Shown: piece by piece, positions 44,823 to 53,371 of the stretch
How positions within the stretch are numbered: position 1 is the first letter of the stretch
Layout of the letters: every line of letters starts with the position of its first letter
Source: Proluteimonas flavola
GTDB taxonomy: Bacteria > Pseudomonadota > Gammaproteobacteria > Xanthomonadales > Xanthomonadaceae
Length of the DNA: 64,000 nt
Direction: 5' to 3'
Assembly: GCF_021191705.1 (NCBI RefSeq)
Contig: NZ_JAIWPU010000005.1
Location: forward strand, 124,001 to 188,000
Position numbers and translations under genes: made by a program
The notes under the pieces: model-generated
What the model was told of the DNA's origin: nothing
Databases searched by the model: none
The model's input: only the letters and a program-made list of their open reading frames with translations

Positions 44823-45860
44823 ATGCAGCCCTTTCGTCCCTTCTCCGGTCTGTTGTGCGCCGCCTTGCTCGGCGGTTGTGCGGGTGGTGCCGCGATGTCG
44901 GACAGTGAGCGTCCAGCGATCGGCGCACTGACCGCGTACGCGCCGGGCTTCGAGGCCGTCATCGCATCCGACGCGAAGATCGAACGTCTGGCAGAGGGCT
45001 TCACCTGGGCCGAAGGCCCGGCGTGGCTCGCGGACGGCGGGTATCTGCTGTTCACCGACGTGCCGGAGAACCGCATCCATCGCTGGTCGGACGCGGATGG
45101 CCTGTCGGTGTTCCTCGAGCCTTCGGGCTACGACGGTCCGCCGACCGATGTGCTGCGCGAGGCCGGTGCGAACGGCCTGCACGCGGAGCCGTCGGGCACG
45201 GTGCTGCTGGCCGATTCCGGCAGCCGCACGCTCGCGCGCTTCGATCCGCGCACGAAACAGAAGACCGTGCTCGCGCGCGCCTTCGACGGCCGTCGCTTCA
45301 ACAGTCCCAATGACGTCGTGCGCCGCAGCGACGGCGCGATCTTCTTCACCGATCCGCCGTACGGGCTGAAGGATCTCGACGAATCTCCAGTCAAGGAATT
45401 GCCGTTCAACGGTGTCTACCGGCTCGACACCGACGGCCGCGTGCATCTGCTCGACGACGGCCTGACCCGTCCCAACGGCATCGCGCTGTCGCCGGACGAG
45501 CGCACGCTGTATGTCGCCAATTCCGATCCCGGGCGCGCGATCTGGATGGCCTATGCACTCGATGCCGAAGGCGCCGTCACCTCGCGACGCGTGTTCGCCG
45601 ATGCCGGCGATCTGGTCGGCGACGACGCGCCCGGTCTGCCGGATGGCATGACTGTCGCGGATGATGGCACCGTGCTCGCGACCGGCCCCGGCGGCGTGCT
45701 GGTATTCGCGCCGGATGGCACGCGGCTCGGCCGGATCGAGACCGGCACTGCAGTCGCCAACGTCACCTTCGGCGACGACGGCCGCACGCTGTATCTGGCG
45801 TCGGACAGTTTCGTCGCGCGCGTGCGCATGAAGATCGCAGGGCCTGCGACATCGCGCTGA
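44823..45860 (+). CDS. SMP-30/gluconolactonase-family lipoprotein
   Basis: 345 aa. Lipoprotein signal (LLCAALLGGC). The six-bladed propeller is evident from AEGFTWAEGPAWLADGGYLL, RFNSPNDVVRRSDGAIFFTD, LTRPNGIALSPDERTLYVAN and LPDGMTVADDGTVLATG, with Glu, Asn and Asp metal ligands as in regucalcin and gluconolactonase. It likely hydrolyses a sugar lactone in the periplasm; the exact lactone is unknown. It follows the sigma/anti-sigma pair and carries a palindrome at its 5' side. Confidence 0.9.
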   Translation: MQPFRPFSGLLCAALLGGCAGGAAMSDSERPAIGALTAYAPGFEAVIASDAKIERLAEGFTWAEGPAWLADGGYLLFTDVPENRIHRWSDADGLSVFLEPSGYDGPPTDVLREAGANGLHAEPSGTVLLADSGSRTLARFDPRTKQKTVLARAFDGRRFNSPNDVVRRSDGAIFFTDPPYGLKDLDESPVKELPFNGVYRLDTDGRVHLLDDGLTRPNGIALSPDERTLYVANSDPGRAIWMAYALDAEGAVTSRRVFADAGDLVGDDAPGLPDGMTVADDGTVLATGPGGVLVFAPDGTRLGRIETGTAVANVTFGDDGRTLYLASDSFVARVRMKIAGPATSR

Positions 45861-45894
45861 TACACAACACGTCGCGCCCGGATCGCTCACCTGC

Positions 45895-47055
45895 ATGCTC
45901 GCCACGCTCGCCATCGCCCACTACCGCTCGCTGCACACGCTGGTCGTGCCGATGGGGCGCTTGAATCTCGTCACCGGTGCCAACGGCAGCGGCAAGTCCA
46001 GCCTGTATCGCGCGCTGCGCCTGCTCGCGGAAACCGCGCAGGGCGGCGTGGTGTCGGCGCTGGCGCGCGAAGGCGGCCTGCAGTCGACGTTGTGGGCCGG
46101 TCCGGAAACGCTCACCGCGCGCATGCGCCGCGGCGAAGTGCCGATCGAAGGCGGGCCGCGACAGCAGCCGGTGTCGCTGAAGCTCGGCTTCGCCGGCGAG
46201 GAGTTCGGCTACGCGATCGATCTCGGTCTGCCGGTGCCCACGCAATCGCTGTTCGCGCAGGATCCCGAGATCAAGCGCGAGGTGATTTGGGGCGGGCCGT
46301 TCCTGCGTCAGGGCAACACCCTGGTCGATCGTCGCGGCGCCCTGGTGCGCGTGCGCGACGGTCGCGACTGGCGCGTGGCCGGCGAGCATCTGAATCCGTT
46401 CGAGAGCCTGTTCGGCCAGATCGCCGATCCGCGCAATGCACCCGAAGTGCTGCAACTGCGCGAGACCATCCGCGGCTGGCGCTTCTACGATCACTTCCGC
46501 GCCGATGCCGATGCGCCGGCGCGTCTGCCGCAACTGGGCACGCGCACGCCGGTGCTCAGCCACGATGGTCACGATCTCGCCGCTGCCTGGGCGACGATCC
46601 GCGAGATCGGCGACGTCGAAGCGCTGGATGCCGCAGTCGCCGATGCGTTTCCCGGTGCGCGCGTCGAGGTGCTGGTGGCAGGCGGGCGCTTCTCGCTGCA
46701 GTTCCGGCAGCACGGGTTGCTGCGGCCGCTGTCGGCCGCCGAACTGTCGGACGGCACGCTGCGTTATCTGCTGTGGATCGCCGCGCTGCACACGCCGCGT
46801 CCGCCGCCGTTGATGGTGCTCAACGAGCCCGAAACCAGTCTGCATCCCGATCTGCTGCCGGCACTGGCGCGGCTGATCGCCGGCGCATCCAAGCGCACCC
46901 AGGTCTGGGTGGTCTCGCATGCGACGCGACTGATCGCCGCACTGGAGCAGAGCCCGGACTGCAATCCGGTCCAGCTGGTCAAACGCGACAGCCAGACGAC
47001 GATCGAAGGGCAGGGGATGCTGGACGCGCCGGCGTGGTACTGGCCGGAGCGCTGA
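45895..47055 (+). CDS. RecF-like AAA ATPase, stand-alone
   Basis: 386 aa. Walker A GANGSGKSS at about residue 28, coiled middle of moderate size, ABC-type signature LSAAELSDGTLRYL, Walker B PLMVLNEPETSLHPDLL and the His-loop VVSHATRL. This is the SMC/RecF-type head shared with OLD-family and DUF2813 proteins, but with no Toprim nuclease domain and no partner nuclease or toxin gene beside it. A MITE-like element begins at its stop codon. The function is unknown; members may act in DNA repair or phage defence. Confidence 0.85.
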   Translation: MLATLAIAHYRSLHTLVVPMGRLNLVTGANGSGKSSLYRALRLLAETAQGGVVSALAREGGLQSTLWAGPETLTARMRRGEVPIEGGPRQQPVSLKLGFAGEEFGYAIDLGLPVPTQSLFAQDPEIKREVIWGGPFLRQGNTLVDRRGALVRVRDGRDWRVAGEHLNPFESLFGQIADPRNAPEVLQLRETIRGWRFYDHFRADADAPARLPQLGTRTPVLSHDGHDLAAAWATIREIGDVEALDAAVADAFPGARVEVLVAGGRFSLQFRQHGLLRPLSAAELSDGTLRYLLWIAALHTPRPPPLMVLNEPETSLHPDLLPALARLIAGASKRTQVWVVSHATRLIAALEQSPDCNPVQLVKRDSQTTIEGQGMLDAPAWYWPER

Positions 47056-47238
47056 GAACCTGTTCGCGATCTCGGCGTATGTCGCGCCGGCGTGTGTGGG
47101 CGCGCAGGCCAAGGAAGCGCGAGAGCGCGTACGTCCGTACGCGAGCGATGACGCGGGTCTGCACGTCCACAGGCCCGGCCCGCAGGGTGGCCGCAACGCG
47201 GCCACGCGACGTGCGTCGGGATCGTGAACAGGTCTGAG
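47055..47238. mobile_element. MITE-like element with terminal inverted repeats
   Basis: About 184 bp bounded by GAGAACCTGTTCGCGATC on the left and GATCGTGAACAGGTCT on the right, imperfect inverses of one another. The right 63 bp match 88-150. There is no transposase frame. It starts right at the stop of the ATPase gene, which may even use its first bases, and it ends where a degraded reverse-strand frame begins. Confidence 0.65.
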
Positions 47239-47239
47239 G

Positions 47240-47648
47240 AGTAGAGACGATACGCATCGAGCACGATGGTCACGGCGACCGGATCCGGCAGGTTCTCGCC
47301 GAGACTGCGGCGCCCGTCGAGATGCGCGCCGGGCAACTGCTCGGCGGACAGATGCGCCTCGCGGGCACGTCGGCGCCGCGACGTGGATCGTCGTCGATGC
47401 CGGCGCGCCAGCGTCTGCGCGATGTAGTCGACGTCGGCCGAGCAATGCGCGGCGCTGGTGGCGTCGGTCAGTGCGTACTGGCTCGCCCTCGGCAAGCCCA
47501 CGATGCGGCCGTCGGCGATCTGCTGGTGGAGATGCAGCAGGCTGCGCCGGGTGTCGCCCGTATCGGGGGACCCGTAGGCGTCGACGATGGTGTGCGACAT
47601 CGGATGCGCCCTTCGCGCGACGACAGCTTCGAGGCTGTCGATCGCCAT
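47240..47648 (-). pseudogene. Unrecognised gene fragment next to the MITE
   Basis: The minus-strand frame starting at 47648 has balanced protein-like composition (SHTIVDAYGSPDTGDTRRSL, LHLHQQIADGRIVGLPRASQ) up to about YRLYSS, where it runs into the MITE-like element and continues without sense to 46764. I read it as a gene whose 3' part was lost at the element. No family is recognised. It could also be a chance frame. Confidence 0.28.
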
Positions 47649-47886
47649 GATCGCGTCCAGGTCCGCCTGGATCGGCTGCAGCCTGCGCGGTCGATTGCCG
47701 CGACGGATTCAATCCCGGTGGCGTGCTGGATGCGGATACCGGCTACTCCGGGGCGCTGTGTGGTCCTGCGCGACCGGCAGGCGGTCGCGCACGTGATCGC
47801 CACCGGCCTGTGTCGTCGGGCCGGTGGTGCAGGGTGTGTCGGGTCGCAGCGCAGCGATCGACTGCGATGCGAGGTGTCCTCTGGAC
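47649..47886. other. 238-bp gap with no recognisable gene
   Basis: No frame here looks coding and no clear hairpin terminator was found before the end of the M56 gene on the minus strand. Confidence 0.4.
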
Positions 47887-49704
47887 TCAGAGGCGCTCGG
47901 TCAGACCGTTGCGGATCGCGGCATCCATCAGCGCACGGGCTTCGCGTTCGGCGCGCGCGCTGGCGGCCTGCTGTCGCGTCGCGAGTGCGGTCTGTTCGCG
48001 CGCCAATGCAACCTGCTGCGTGGCGAGGCGCTGCATCTCTTCCTCCATGCCGACCTGCTGGCGCTGCAAGGTGGCGCTCACATTCGCGTCCACCTGTGCC
48101 CGGACGTCGACGTTCGCGAGTGCGCGTTGCGCGGCCTGCAGGGCGATTTCCGCCTGGCGTGCGCCCAGCGTGCCCTGCTGTCCACCGAGACTGCCCTGCC
48201 GTGCGCCTAGTTCGCCCTGCGCGGCGCCGAGCGCGGTCACTTCAGCATAGGCGTCACGGATCGCCTCGATCGTGGCGCGGTCGCGGACCACGTAGCGCGC
48301 GTCGCCCCGGCGCATCCACAGCAGCGGTGCGTCGCCGCGGCGTGCGGCCTGGGCCTCGCGCAGTTCGGACGTCGCGCTGACCGCAATGCTGTGGTTGTCG
48401 TCGAGCAGCACGAAGGCGTTCTCGCCGGGCTGCCTGCCGAGGGTGAACGTGCCGCGCAGTTCGCCGGAAATGGGTTCGGACGGTGCGACGGGTGCAGGTG
48501 GTGCCGGCGGTGCGACAGGCGACGGCGGCACGACGGGTGCAGGCGGCCGGGGCATGTCGGCCGGGGTCGCGACGATCGCGCCGTTGTGCGTCGCGGTGGC
48601 CGTCGGCGCAGGCAGCGGCACGGGTGCCGGCGTCGGCGTGGGCTTCGGCACGGGCGCCGGACGCGCGGCGGGTGCGGGTGTTTCCGCCGCGACGGCCGGC
48701 GTCGCAGCGGTCAGGCGATAGGGCATGACACCGACGACGCCGATCGCGACGGTCATCAGCACCGCGACGATGCGCGGGAAGGACGAAGTGGTCTGCAGCA
48801 TGGTGAGTCTCCGCTTGAGCAGGGTGAAGTCGGGCGAGGCACTGGCCAGCCCGGCACAGGGACGTGGCGCGACGCCGAGGCGCAGCAACAGCTGGCCGTA
48901 TTCGCGTGCGCAGTGACGGCTGCCTTCGAGCACGGCGGCATCGCAGGCGGCTTCGCGGCTCAGGCCGTACTCGCGTGCGGCCAGATGGGCGAGGGGGTGG
49001 AAGAAGAACAGGTGTTGCGCGAGTGCCGGCACGAGGCCGAGCCACAGATCCCGGCGCTGCAGATGCACCAGTTCGTGGGTCAGCGCCATGTCGAGTTCGT
49101 CGGGCTGCATCGAATCCGCGTGGTGCGCGGGCAGCAGCAGGACCGGGCGCCACGGGCCGACGAGCTGCGGCGACTCGATCGCATCCGACAGACGCAGACG
49201 CGGCGGCGCACGCAGGCCGTGTGCGTCGGCGGCGAGGGCCAATGCGTGCAGCAGACTGCGGTCGCGGCAGGGCTCGGAGGTACGCAGCAGGCGACGCGTC
49301 GCGAGGCAGCCACCCAGGCTGCGCGTGACCATCCCGCCGATGCCCAGCAGCCACGCCACGGCCAGCGCCAGCGGCCACGACCATGTGGACGACGCGGCAG
49401 GCGCCTGCGTCGGCGCGAACACGATGGAAGCGTCGTCCGAGGCGATGGCGGGGGCGAACTGCGCGACCTGCAGCGCGGGCTGCACGGTTTCGGCCGGCAG
49501 CAGGGGCAGGGCCAGCGGGCTCGACCACACCAGTCCGACCAGCAACTGCAGCGCGACCAGCCACCACAGCCAGCAGCGGGTCGCGGCGGACAGGCGCGGC
49601 AGCAGGCGGCACAGCGCCCACACCACGGCGACGAGGATCGTGGACTGCACGCTGGCGGCCAGCAGGCGCGGCAGCAGGATGTCGCTGACCAGTTCGAGGG
49701 CCAT
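47887..49704 (-). CDS. M56-family membrane metallopeptidase (BlaR1/MecR1-like)
   Basis: 605 aa. The N-terminal membrane part holds about four helices and the zinc motif HELVH (residues 210-214). A Pro/Ala-rich linker of about 80 residues (near 340-430) follows the last helix. A small beta-rich domain comes next. The C-terminal region has 7-residue repeats of LGxxQGx type and a long Gln/Arg-rich coiled coil (MEEEMQRLATQQVALAREQT). There is no penicillin-binding domain, so the sensor input differs from BlaR1. It pairs with the BlaI-type repressor upstream, which it probably cleaves. Confidence 0.9.
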   Translation of the reverse strand: MALELVSDILLPRLLAASVQSTILVAVVWALCRLLPRLSAATRCWLWWLVALQLLVGLVWSSPLALPLLPAETVQPALQVAQFAPAIASDDASIVFAPTQAPAASSTWSWPLALAVAWLLGIGGMVTRSLGGCLATRRLLRTSEPCRDRSLLHALALAADAHGLRAPPRLRLSDAIESPQLVGPWRPVLLLPAHHADSMQPDELDMALTHELVHLQRRDLWLGLVPALAQHLFFFHPLAHLAAREYGLSREAACDAAVLEGSRHCAREYGQLLLRLGVAPRPCAGLASASPDFTLLKRRLTMLQTTSSFPRIVAVLMTVAIGVVGVMPYRLTAATPAVAAETPAPAARPAPVPKPTPTPAPVPLPAPTATATHNGAIVATPADMPRPPAPVVPPSPVAPPAPPAPVAPSEPISGELRGTFTLGRQPGENAFVLLDDNHSIAVSATSELREAQAARRGDAPLLWMRRGDARYVVRDRATIEAIRDAYAEVTALGAAQGELGARQGSLGGQQGTLGARQAEIALQAAQRALANVDVRAQVDANVSATLQRQQVGMEEEMQRLATQQVALAREQTALATRQQAASARAEREARALMDAAIRNGLTERL

Positions 49705-49705
49705 C

Positions 49706-50095
49706 TCACCGCTCCTTGCGCTTGGACTGCAGATTGGCGACCAGCGCCTCGAGTTCGGCGAGTTCGTCGGCGCTGATGTCCTTGCGCTCCGACATCCACG
49801 CGACGAATGGCGACACCGAGCCCTGCAGCGTCTTCTCGACGAAACTGCCGACCGCGTTGCGCACCACGTCGTCCTGGCGCGCGGTGGCCGAGTAGCGGTA
49901 CACGCCGCCGTCGCCCTGTTTGCGCTTGAGGTAGGACTTCGCGCGCAGGCGCTCCATCATCGTCAGTACCGTGGAGCGGGCCAGCCCGCGCGGCTCGCCG
50001 AAGGTGGCGGCGACCTCGCCGACGGACGCGGCCTCGTGTTCGGCGATGTGTTGCAGCAGGGCCAGCTCCTGGTCCCCGACGGTCTTGTTGCGCAT
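49706..50095 (-). CDS. BlaI/MecI-family transcriptional repressor
   Basis: 129 aa. N-terminal winged helix: DQELALLQHIAEHEAASVGE, GLARSTVLTMMERLRAKSYL, then the wing GVYRYSATA, and a C-terminal dimer helix. It starts at 50095 immediately next to two TACA-N2-TGTA operators and is followed, 1 bp apart, by the M56 peptidase. The arrangement is the classical signal-cleaved repressor circuit. The regulon beyond itself is not visible. Confidence 0.95.
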   Translation of the reverse strand: MRNKTVGDQELALLQHIAEHEAASVGEVAATFGEPRGLARSTVLTMMERLRAKSYLKRKQGDGGVYRYSATARQDDVVRNAVGSFVEKTLQGSVSPFVAWMSERKDISADELAELEALVANLQSKRKER

Positions 50096-50110
50096 GGCAT
50101 GCTCTCTGGT

Positions 50111-50126
50111 GACTACAACTGTAGGC
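50111..50126. promoter_or_regulatory. BlaI-type operator, proximal
   Basis: GACTACAACTGTAGGC with core TACA-AC-TGTA (50114-50123), 16 bp upstream of the repressor start. It matches the BlaI/MecI consensus TACA-N2-TGTA. Confidence 0.85.
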
Positions 50127-50137
50127 AGATTGCGCCT

Positions 50138-50153
50138 GACTACAGATGTAGTC
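50138..50153. promoter_or_regulatory. BlaI-type operator, distal
   Basis: GACTACAGATGTAGTC, a palindrome perfect apart from its 2-nt centre, core TACA-GA-TGTA (50141-50150). The two operators are 27 bp centre to centre, which would allow both dimers to cover the promoter of the repressor/peptidase operon. Confidence 0.87.
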
Positions 50154-50489
50154 AATAGGCGGGATGTCATTCCGACGCATGACGGCATCCGCTGGCGACC
50201 GGACGCTCTGTTTCCGCATGCGTTGAACGGGAAAGGGCGTTTCGTCATGCCGCATCGCATCGAGGCATCCCCTGTCCAGACCGTCTCCCGCACAACGACG
50301 ACGATGCAAAGCGGGTACCCGTTCCAGTTCGTGCCCGACGCACTCGCGCAGCGCGAGGCGTTGTCGCTGTCCACGCTGGTCGCCGTGGTGTGGCGCTGTG
50401 CCGCACGGGGTCGCGCGCGTGCAGGCGTGCTGAGGGGTTCACATCGGCGTGGCTAGACTCGCCGCCACGCCATCCCCGGACTTCTCGCC
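50154..50489. other. Gene-poor gap with repeat relics
   Basis: The left part (ATGTCATTCCGACGCATGACGG) is a worn piece of the CATTCCGG repeat family. No coding frame is convincing. A TAGACT box near 50454 may be the -10 of the following lipoprotein gene. Confidence 0.4.
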
Positions 50490-50861
50490 ATGATCAAGCG
50501 CCTCGCTTCCGTTCTCCTCGTCGGCCTGCTCGCCGCCTGCAGCGCGCCGGCCGAGCGCACCGGCACCGTCGTGCCGGTCGGCGGTCCCGACAAGGCTTCG
50601 GTCACCAACGAAGCCGAATGCATCGCGGTCGGTGGGCAATGGACCCGGCTCGGCCGTGCGCCGGTCGAGCAGTGCCTGCGCCAGACCACCGACGCCGGCA
50701 AGGCGTGTACCGATTCCGAGCAGTGCGAAGGCCAGTGCCTCGCGCCCGAGGGCAGCGTCGACGGCGCCCGGGTGGGCGGCAGTTGCAGCGTCGACACCAA
50801 CCCCTTCGGCTGCCAGCAGCGCCTGCGCGGTGGTGTGGCCTCGACGATCTGCGTCGACTGA
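50490..50861 (+). CDS. Small Cys-rich lipoprotein
   Basis: 123 aa. Lipoprotein signal with LVGLLAACS lipobox. The mature part holds eight Cys, spaced as in AECIAVGGQWTRLGRAPVEQ, CLRQTTDAGKACTDSEQCEG and QCLAPEG, then CSVD, FGCQQ and a final ICVD, suggesting four disulfides in the periplasm. The family looks conserved but of unknown function. It stands alone. Confidence 0.8.
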   Translation: MIKRLASVLLVGLLAACSAPAERTGTVVPVGGPDKASVTNEAECIAVGGQWTRLGRAPVEQCLRQTTDAGKACTDSEQCEGQCLAPEGSVDGARVGGSCSVDTNPFGCQQRLRGGVASTICVD

Positions 50862-50968
50862 ACGGCGCGCATTGCCCGGCGTAATGCCGGGCGATGACCG
50901 CGGCAACTTCATGGGGCCTGCATAGGCCGGGGCATAGGGTCGATGTTCACCCGCGCCCCGGAGGCGTC

Positions 50969-51346
50969 ATGCCCCGTTCCTTCTTCAAACTTGGTGTGCC
51001 GATGCTGCTCGCGCTCGCATCGGCGCCCGTGTTCGCCCAGCAGCTCCAGCAGCCCACCACACCCGCGCGACCGGCGACGCAGCCTGCGACGCCCGCTGTG
51101 CCGGCGACACCCTCGCAGCGCGGCCAGCCACCCGGAACGATTCCCTCCACCGGTCCGGCACCGCAGATCCGACCGCAGCCGGCAACGCCTGCTAACCAGC
51201 CGATCGCGCCACGTGCGATGCCCGCGCAGGTGCGTGACGCGCAGGGTCGCATCGTGCCAGGCGCGCAGGAAGTCGCACCCGGCCGCGCGCGCGATCCGGT
51301 GACCGGTCAGGAATTCCGGACCACACCGACAGCGCGTCCGTACTGA
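50969..51346 (+). CDS. Secreted Pro/Ala/Thr-rich protein
   Basis: 125 aa. Signal peptide (VPMLLALASAPVFAQQ), then a low-complexity Pro-Ala-Thr-Gln domain of about 70 residues, and an ordered-looking end (VRDAQGRIVPGAQEVAPGRA, DPVTGQEF). GGAGG precedes the ATG. It may be a periplasmic spacer or wall-associated protein; no family recognised. A hairpin separates it from the convergent reductase gene. Confidence 0.65.
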   Translation: MPRSFFKLGVPMLLALASAPVFAQQLQQPTTPARPATQPATPAVPATPSQRGQPPGTIPSTGPAPQIRPQPATPANQPIAPRAMPAQVRDAQGRIVPGAQEVAPGRARDPVTGQEFRTTPTARPY

Positions 51347-51366
51347 TTCCTGATCGACATGCGAAT

Positions 51367-51389
51367 GCGCCGCCGGAGACCGGCGGCGC
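51367..51389. terminator. GC-rich hairpin between convergent genes
   Basis: Stem GCGCCGCCGG / CCGGCGGCGC with a 3-nt loop. There is no long T-tract, so its efficiency is uncertain. It lies between the Pro-rich protein gene and the reductase gene. Confidence 0.5.
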
Positions 51390-51400
51390 GCATGCCGACC

Positions 51401-52513
51401 TCAGTCGAGCGTCGGATAGTCCGTATAGCCGGCGTCTCCGCCGCCATAGAGCGTCGCCTGGTCGAGCGTGTTGAGCGGCGCATCCTCGCGCAGGCGTCGC
51501 ACCAGATCCGGATTGGCGATGAAGGGACGGCCGAAGGCCACCGCATCGGCGTGGCCGGACCCGATTGCCGCTTCCGCATCGGACTTGTCGTAATCGTTGT
51601 TGACGATCCACGCACCGCGACCGCCGGCCTGCGCGTACGTCGCCTTCAGGGCGGCGTAGTCGAACGGCGCATCGCCCTGCGTGTAGTCGCGCTCGCCGCC
51701 GGTCGCACCTTCGATGATGTGCACGAAGGCGAGGTCGAGTGGCGCCAGCACTTCGGCGACATGCGCGAACAGCGGCTGCGGATCCGGATCGTACGCATCG
51801 TTGGCCGGCGTGACCGGGGAGATGCGGATGCCCGTGCGATCGCCACCGATCTCCTCGACCACGGCGCGCATGACGTCGCCCAGGAAGCGCGCACGGTTCT
51901 CGATGCTGCCACCGTAGGCGTCGGTGCGCGCATTGCTGCCGCTGCGCAGGAACTGGTCGATCAGATAGCCGTTCGCGGCATGCACTTCGACGCCGTCGAA
52001 GCCGGCATCGATCGCCGCGCGGGCGGCGCGCCGGTAGTCCTCGACGATGCCGGGCAGTTCGTCGAGCTCAAGCGCGCGCGGCGTGGACGTGTCGACGAAG
52101 GCGCCGTTGCCGTCGGCGTCATGGATGAAGGTCTTGCTCCGGGCCGCGATCGCCGAAGGCGCCACCGGCGCCTGGCCATCGGGCTGCAACGAGGTGTGCG
52201 AGATGCGGCCGACATGCCACAGCTGCACGACGATGCGGCCGCCTTCGGCATGCACCGCATCGGTGACGCGGCGCCAGCCCTCGAGTTGCTCGGGCGCGTA
52301 CAGGCCCGGCACATCGGCATAGCCCTGACCCTGCTGGGTGATCGCGGTGGCCTCGGTGACCAGCAGGCCGGCGGTCGCGCGCTGCGCGTAATAGAGCGCG
52401 GTGCGCGGCGGCGGAATCGCATTCGGCGATCGGTTGCGGGTCAAGGGCGCCATGACGACGCGGTTGGCGAGCGACAGTGCGCCGGCGGTCAGGGGATCGA
52501 ACAGGGTCGGCAT
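51401..52513 (-). CDS. Old Yellow Enzyme-family alkene reductase
   Basis: FMN-dependent NAD(P)H:alkene oxidoreductase, 370 aa. Features are ANRVVMAPLTRNRSPNAIPP, VVQLWHVGRISH, FDGVEVHAANGYLIDQFLRS, RTDAYGGSIENRARF, the barrel-closing AFGRPFIANPDLVRR and a C-terminal TDYPTL typical of the NemA/OYE class. It reduces activated C=C bonds and nitro compounds in detoxification. It is monocistronic; the frame is open far upstream, but homology begins at MPTLFDPL. Confidence 0.95.
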   Translation of the reverse strand: MPTLFDPLTAGALSLANRVVMAPLTRNRSPNAIPPPRTALYYAQRATAGLLVTEATAITQQGQGYADVPGLYAPEQLEGWRRVTDAVHAEGGRIVVQLWHVGRISHTSLQPDGQAPVAPSAIAARSKTFIHDADGNGAFVDTSTPRALELDELPGIVEDYRRAARAAIDAGFDGVEVHAANGYLIDQFLRSGSNARTDAYGGSIENRARFLGDVMRAVVEEIGGDRTGIRISPVTPANDAYDPDPQPLFAHVAEVLAPLDLAFVHIIEGATGGERDYTQGDAPFDYAALKATYAQAGGRGAWIVNNDYDKSDAEAAIGSGHADAVAFGRPFIANPDLVRRLREDAPLNTLDQATLYGGGDAGYTDYPTLD

Positions 52514-52750
52514 CGGGGAGGTTCCTGGCGGTGAACGCCCGAACTGCTGGGCGCGACGCCGCTTTTCAAGCGCTGCGACGGCCCGCGTTGCGGGATGCTC
52601 CGTTGCGGATGCGCACGCGTCCGTCATCCGATCGTCATCACCACGGGCCAACCGGGCAGGCGCTAGCGTCCATTCTCCCGATGCCGAGCCTGTCCCGATG
52701 CCGCAAGCGACTGTCCGTGTCTCTGTCATCCACTGCGTGGCGATGCCGCG

Positions 52751-53254
52751 ATGAGCGTGCTCGACCAGATCGGCGCCGCGGTCGCGCGCGAACTCGCGCT
52801 GCCCGACGTGGACACCTCGACGACGATCGTCGTGCGCGTGCTCGTCGCCGCGATCCTCGGCGGCATGGTGGGATGGGAGCGCGAACACAAGGGCCGCGCG
52901 GCCGGGCTGAAGACCCACATCCTGGTGTCGATCGGCTCGGCGCTGTTCGTCCTCGCGCCGCTGCTGAGCGGCATCGACGGTGGCGACGTGACGCGCGTGA
53001 TGCAGGGCATCGTGTCGGGCATCGGTTTCCTCGGCGCCGGCGCGATCCTCAAGCTCGACAAGGGCGAACGCATCGAAGGCCTGACCACCGCAGCCGGCGT
53101 GTGGATGACCGCGGCGATCGGCATGGCCGCGGGCATGGGCCAGGAAATGGTGGCCTTCGCCACGACGTTCATGGCCTTGCTGGTCGTCGGCGCCCTGCCG
53201 AAGCTGCAGCGCCCGGATCCGCAGTCGCCGCGCGACATGCGTCCCGACGAATGA
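52751..53254 (+). CDS. MgtC/SapB-family membrane protein
   Basis: 167 aa with four to five helices. The family core GGMVGWEREHKGRAAGLKTH, LVSIGSALFVL, VSGIGFLGAGAIL and IEGLTTAAGVWMTAAIGMA is complete. There is no C-terminal ACT-like domain, so it is the short SapB-type. Full-length MgtC affects magnesium homeostasis and the F-ATPase in pathogens; the function of short versions is uncertain. Confidence 0.92.
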   Translation: MSVLDQIGAAVARELALPDVDTSTTIVVRVLVAAILGGMVGWEREHKGRAAGLKTHILVSIGSALFVLAPLLSGIDGGDVTRVMQGIVSGIGFLGAGAILKLDKGERIEGLTTAAGVWMTAAIGMAAGMGQEMVAFATTFMALLVVGALPKLQRPDPQSPRDMRPDE

Positions 53255-53371
53255 CGCGCAGTGGAGCATGGGACTGAACGGTCCCCTGCGCATTCGGGAT
53301 GTCGCGACGTCGGTTTCATCCGGCGCCCAGCACGGTGAGGGCTCGAATCAAACGCAAGCGGAGACTCCACG

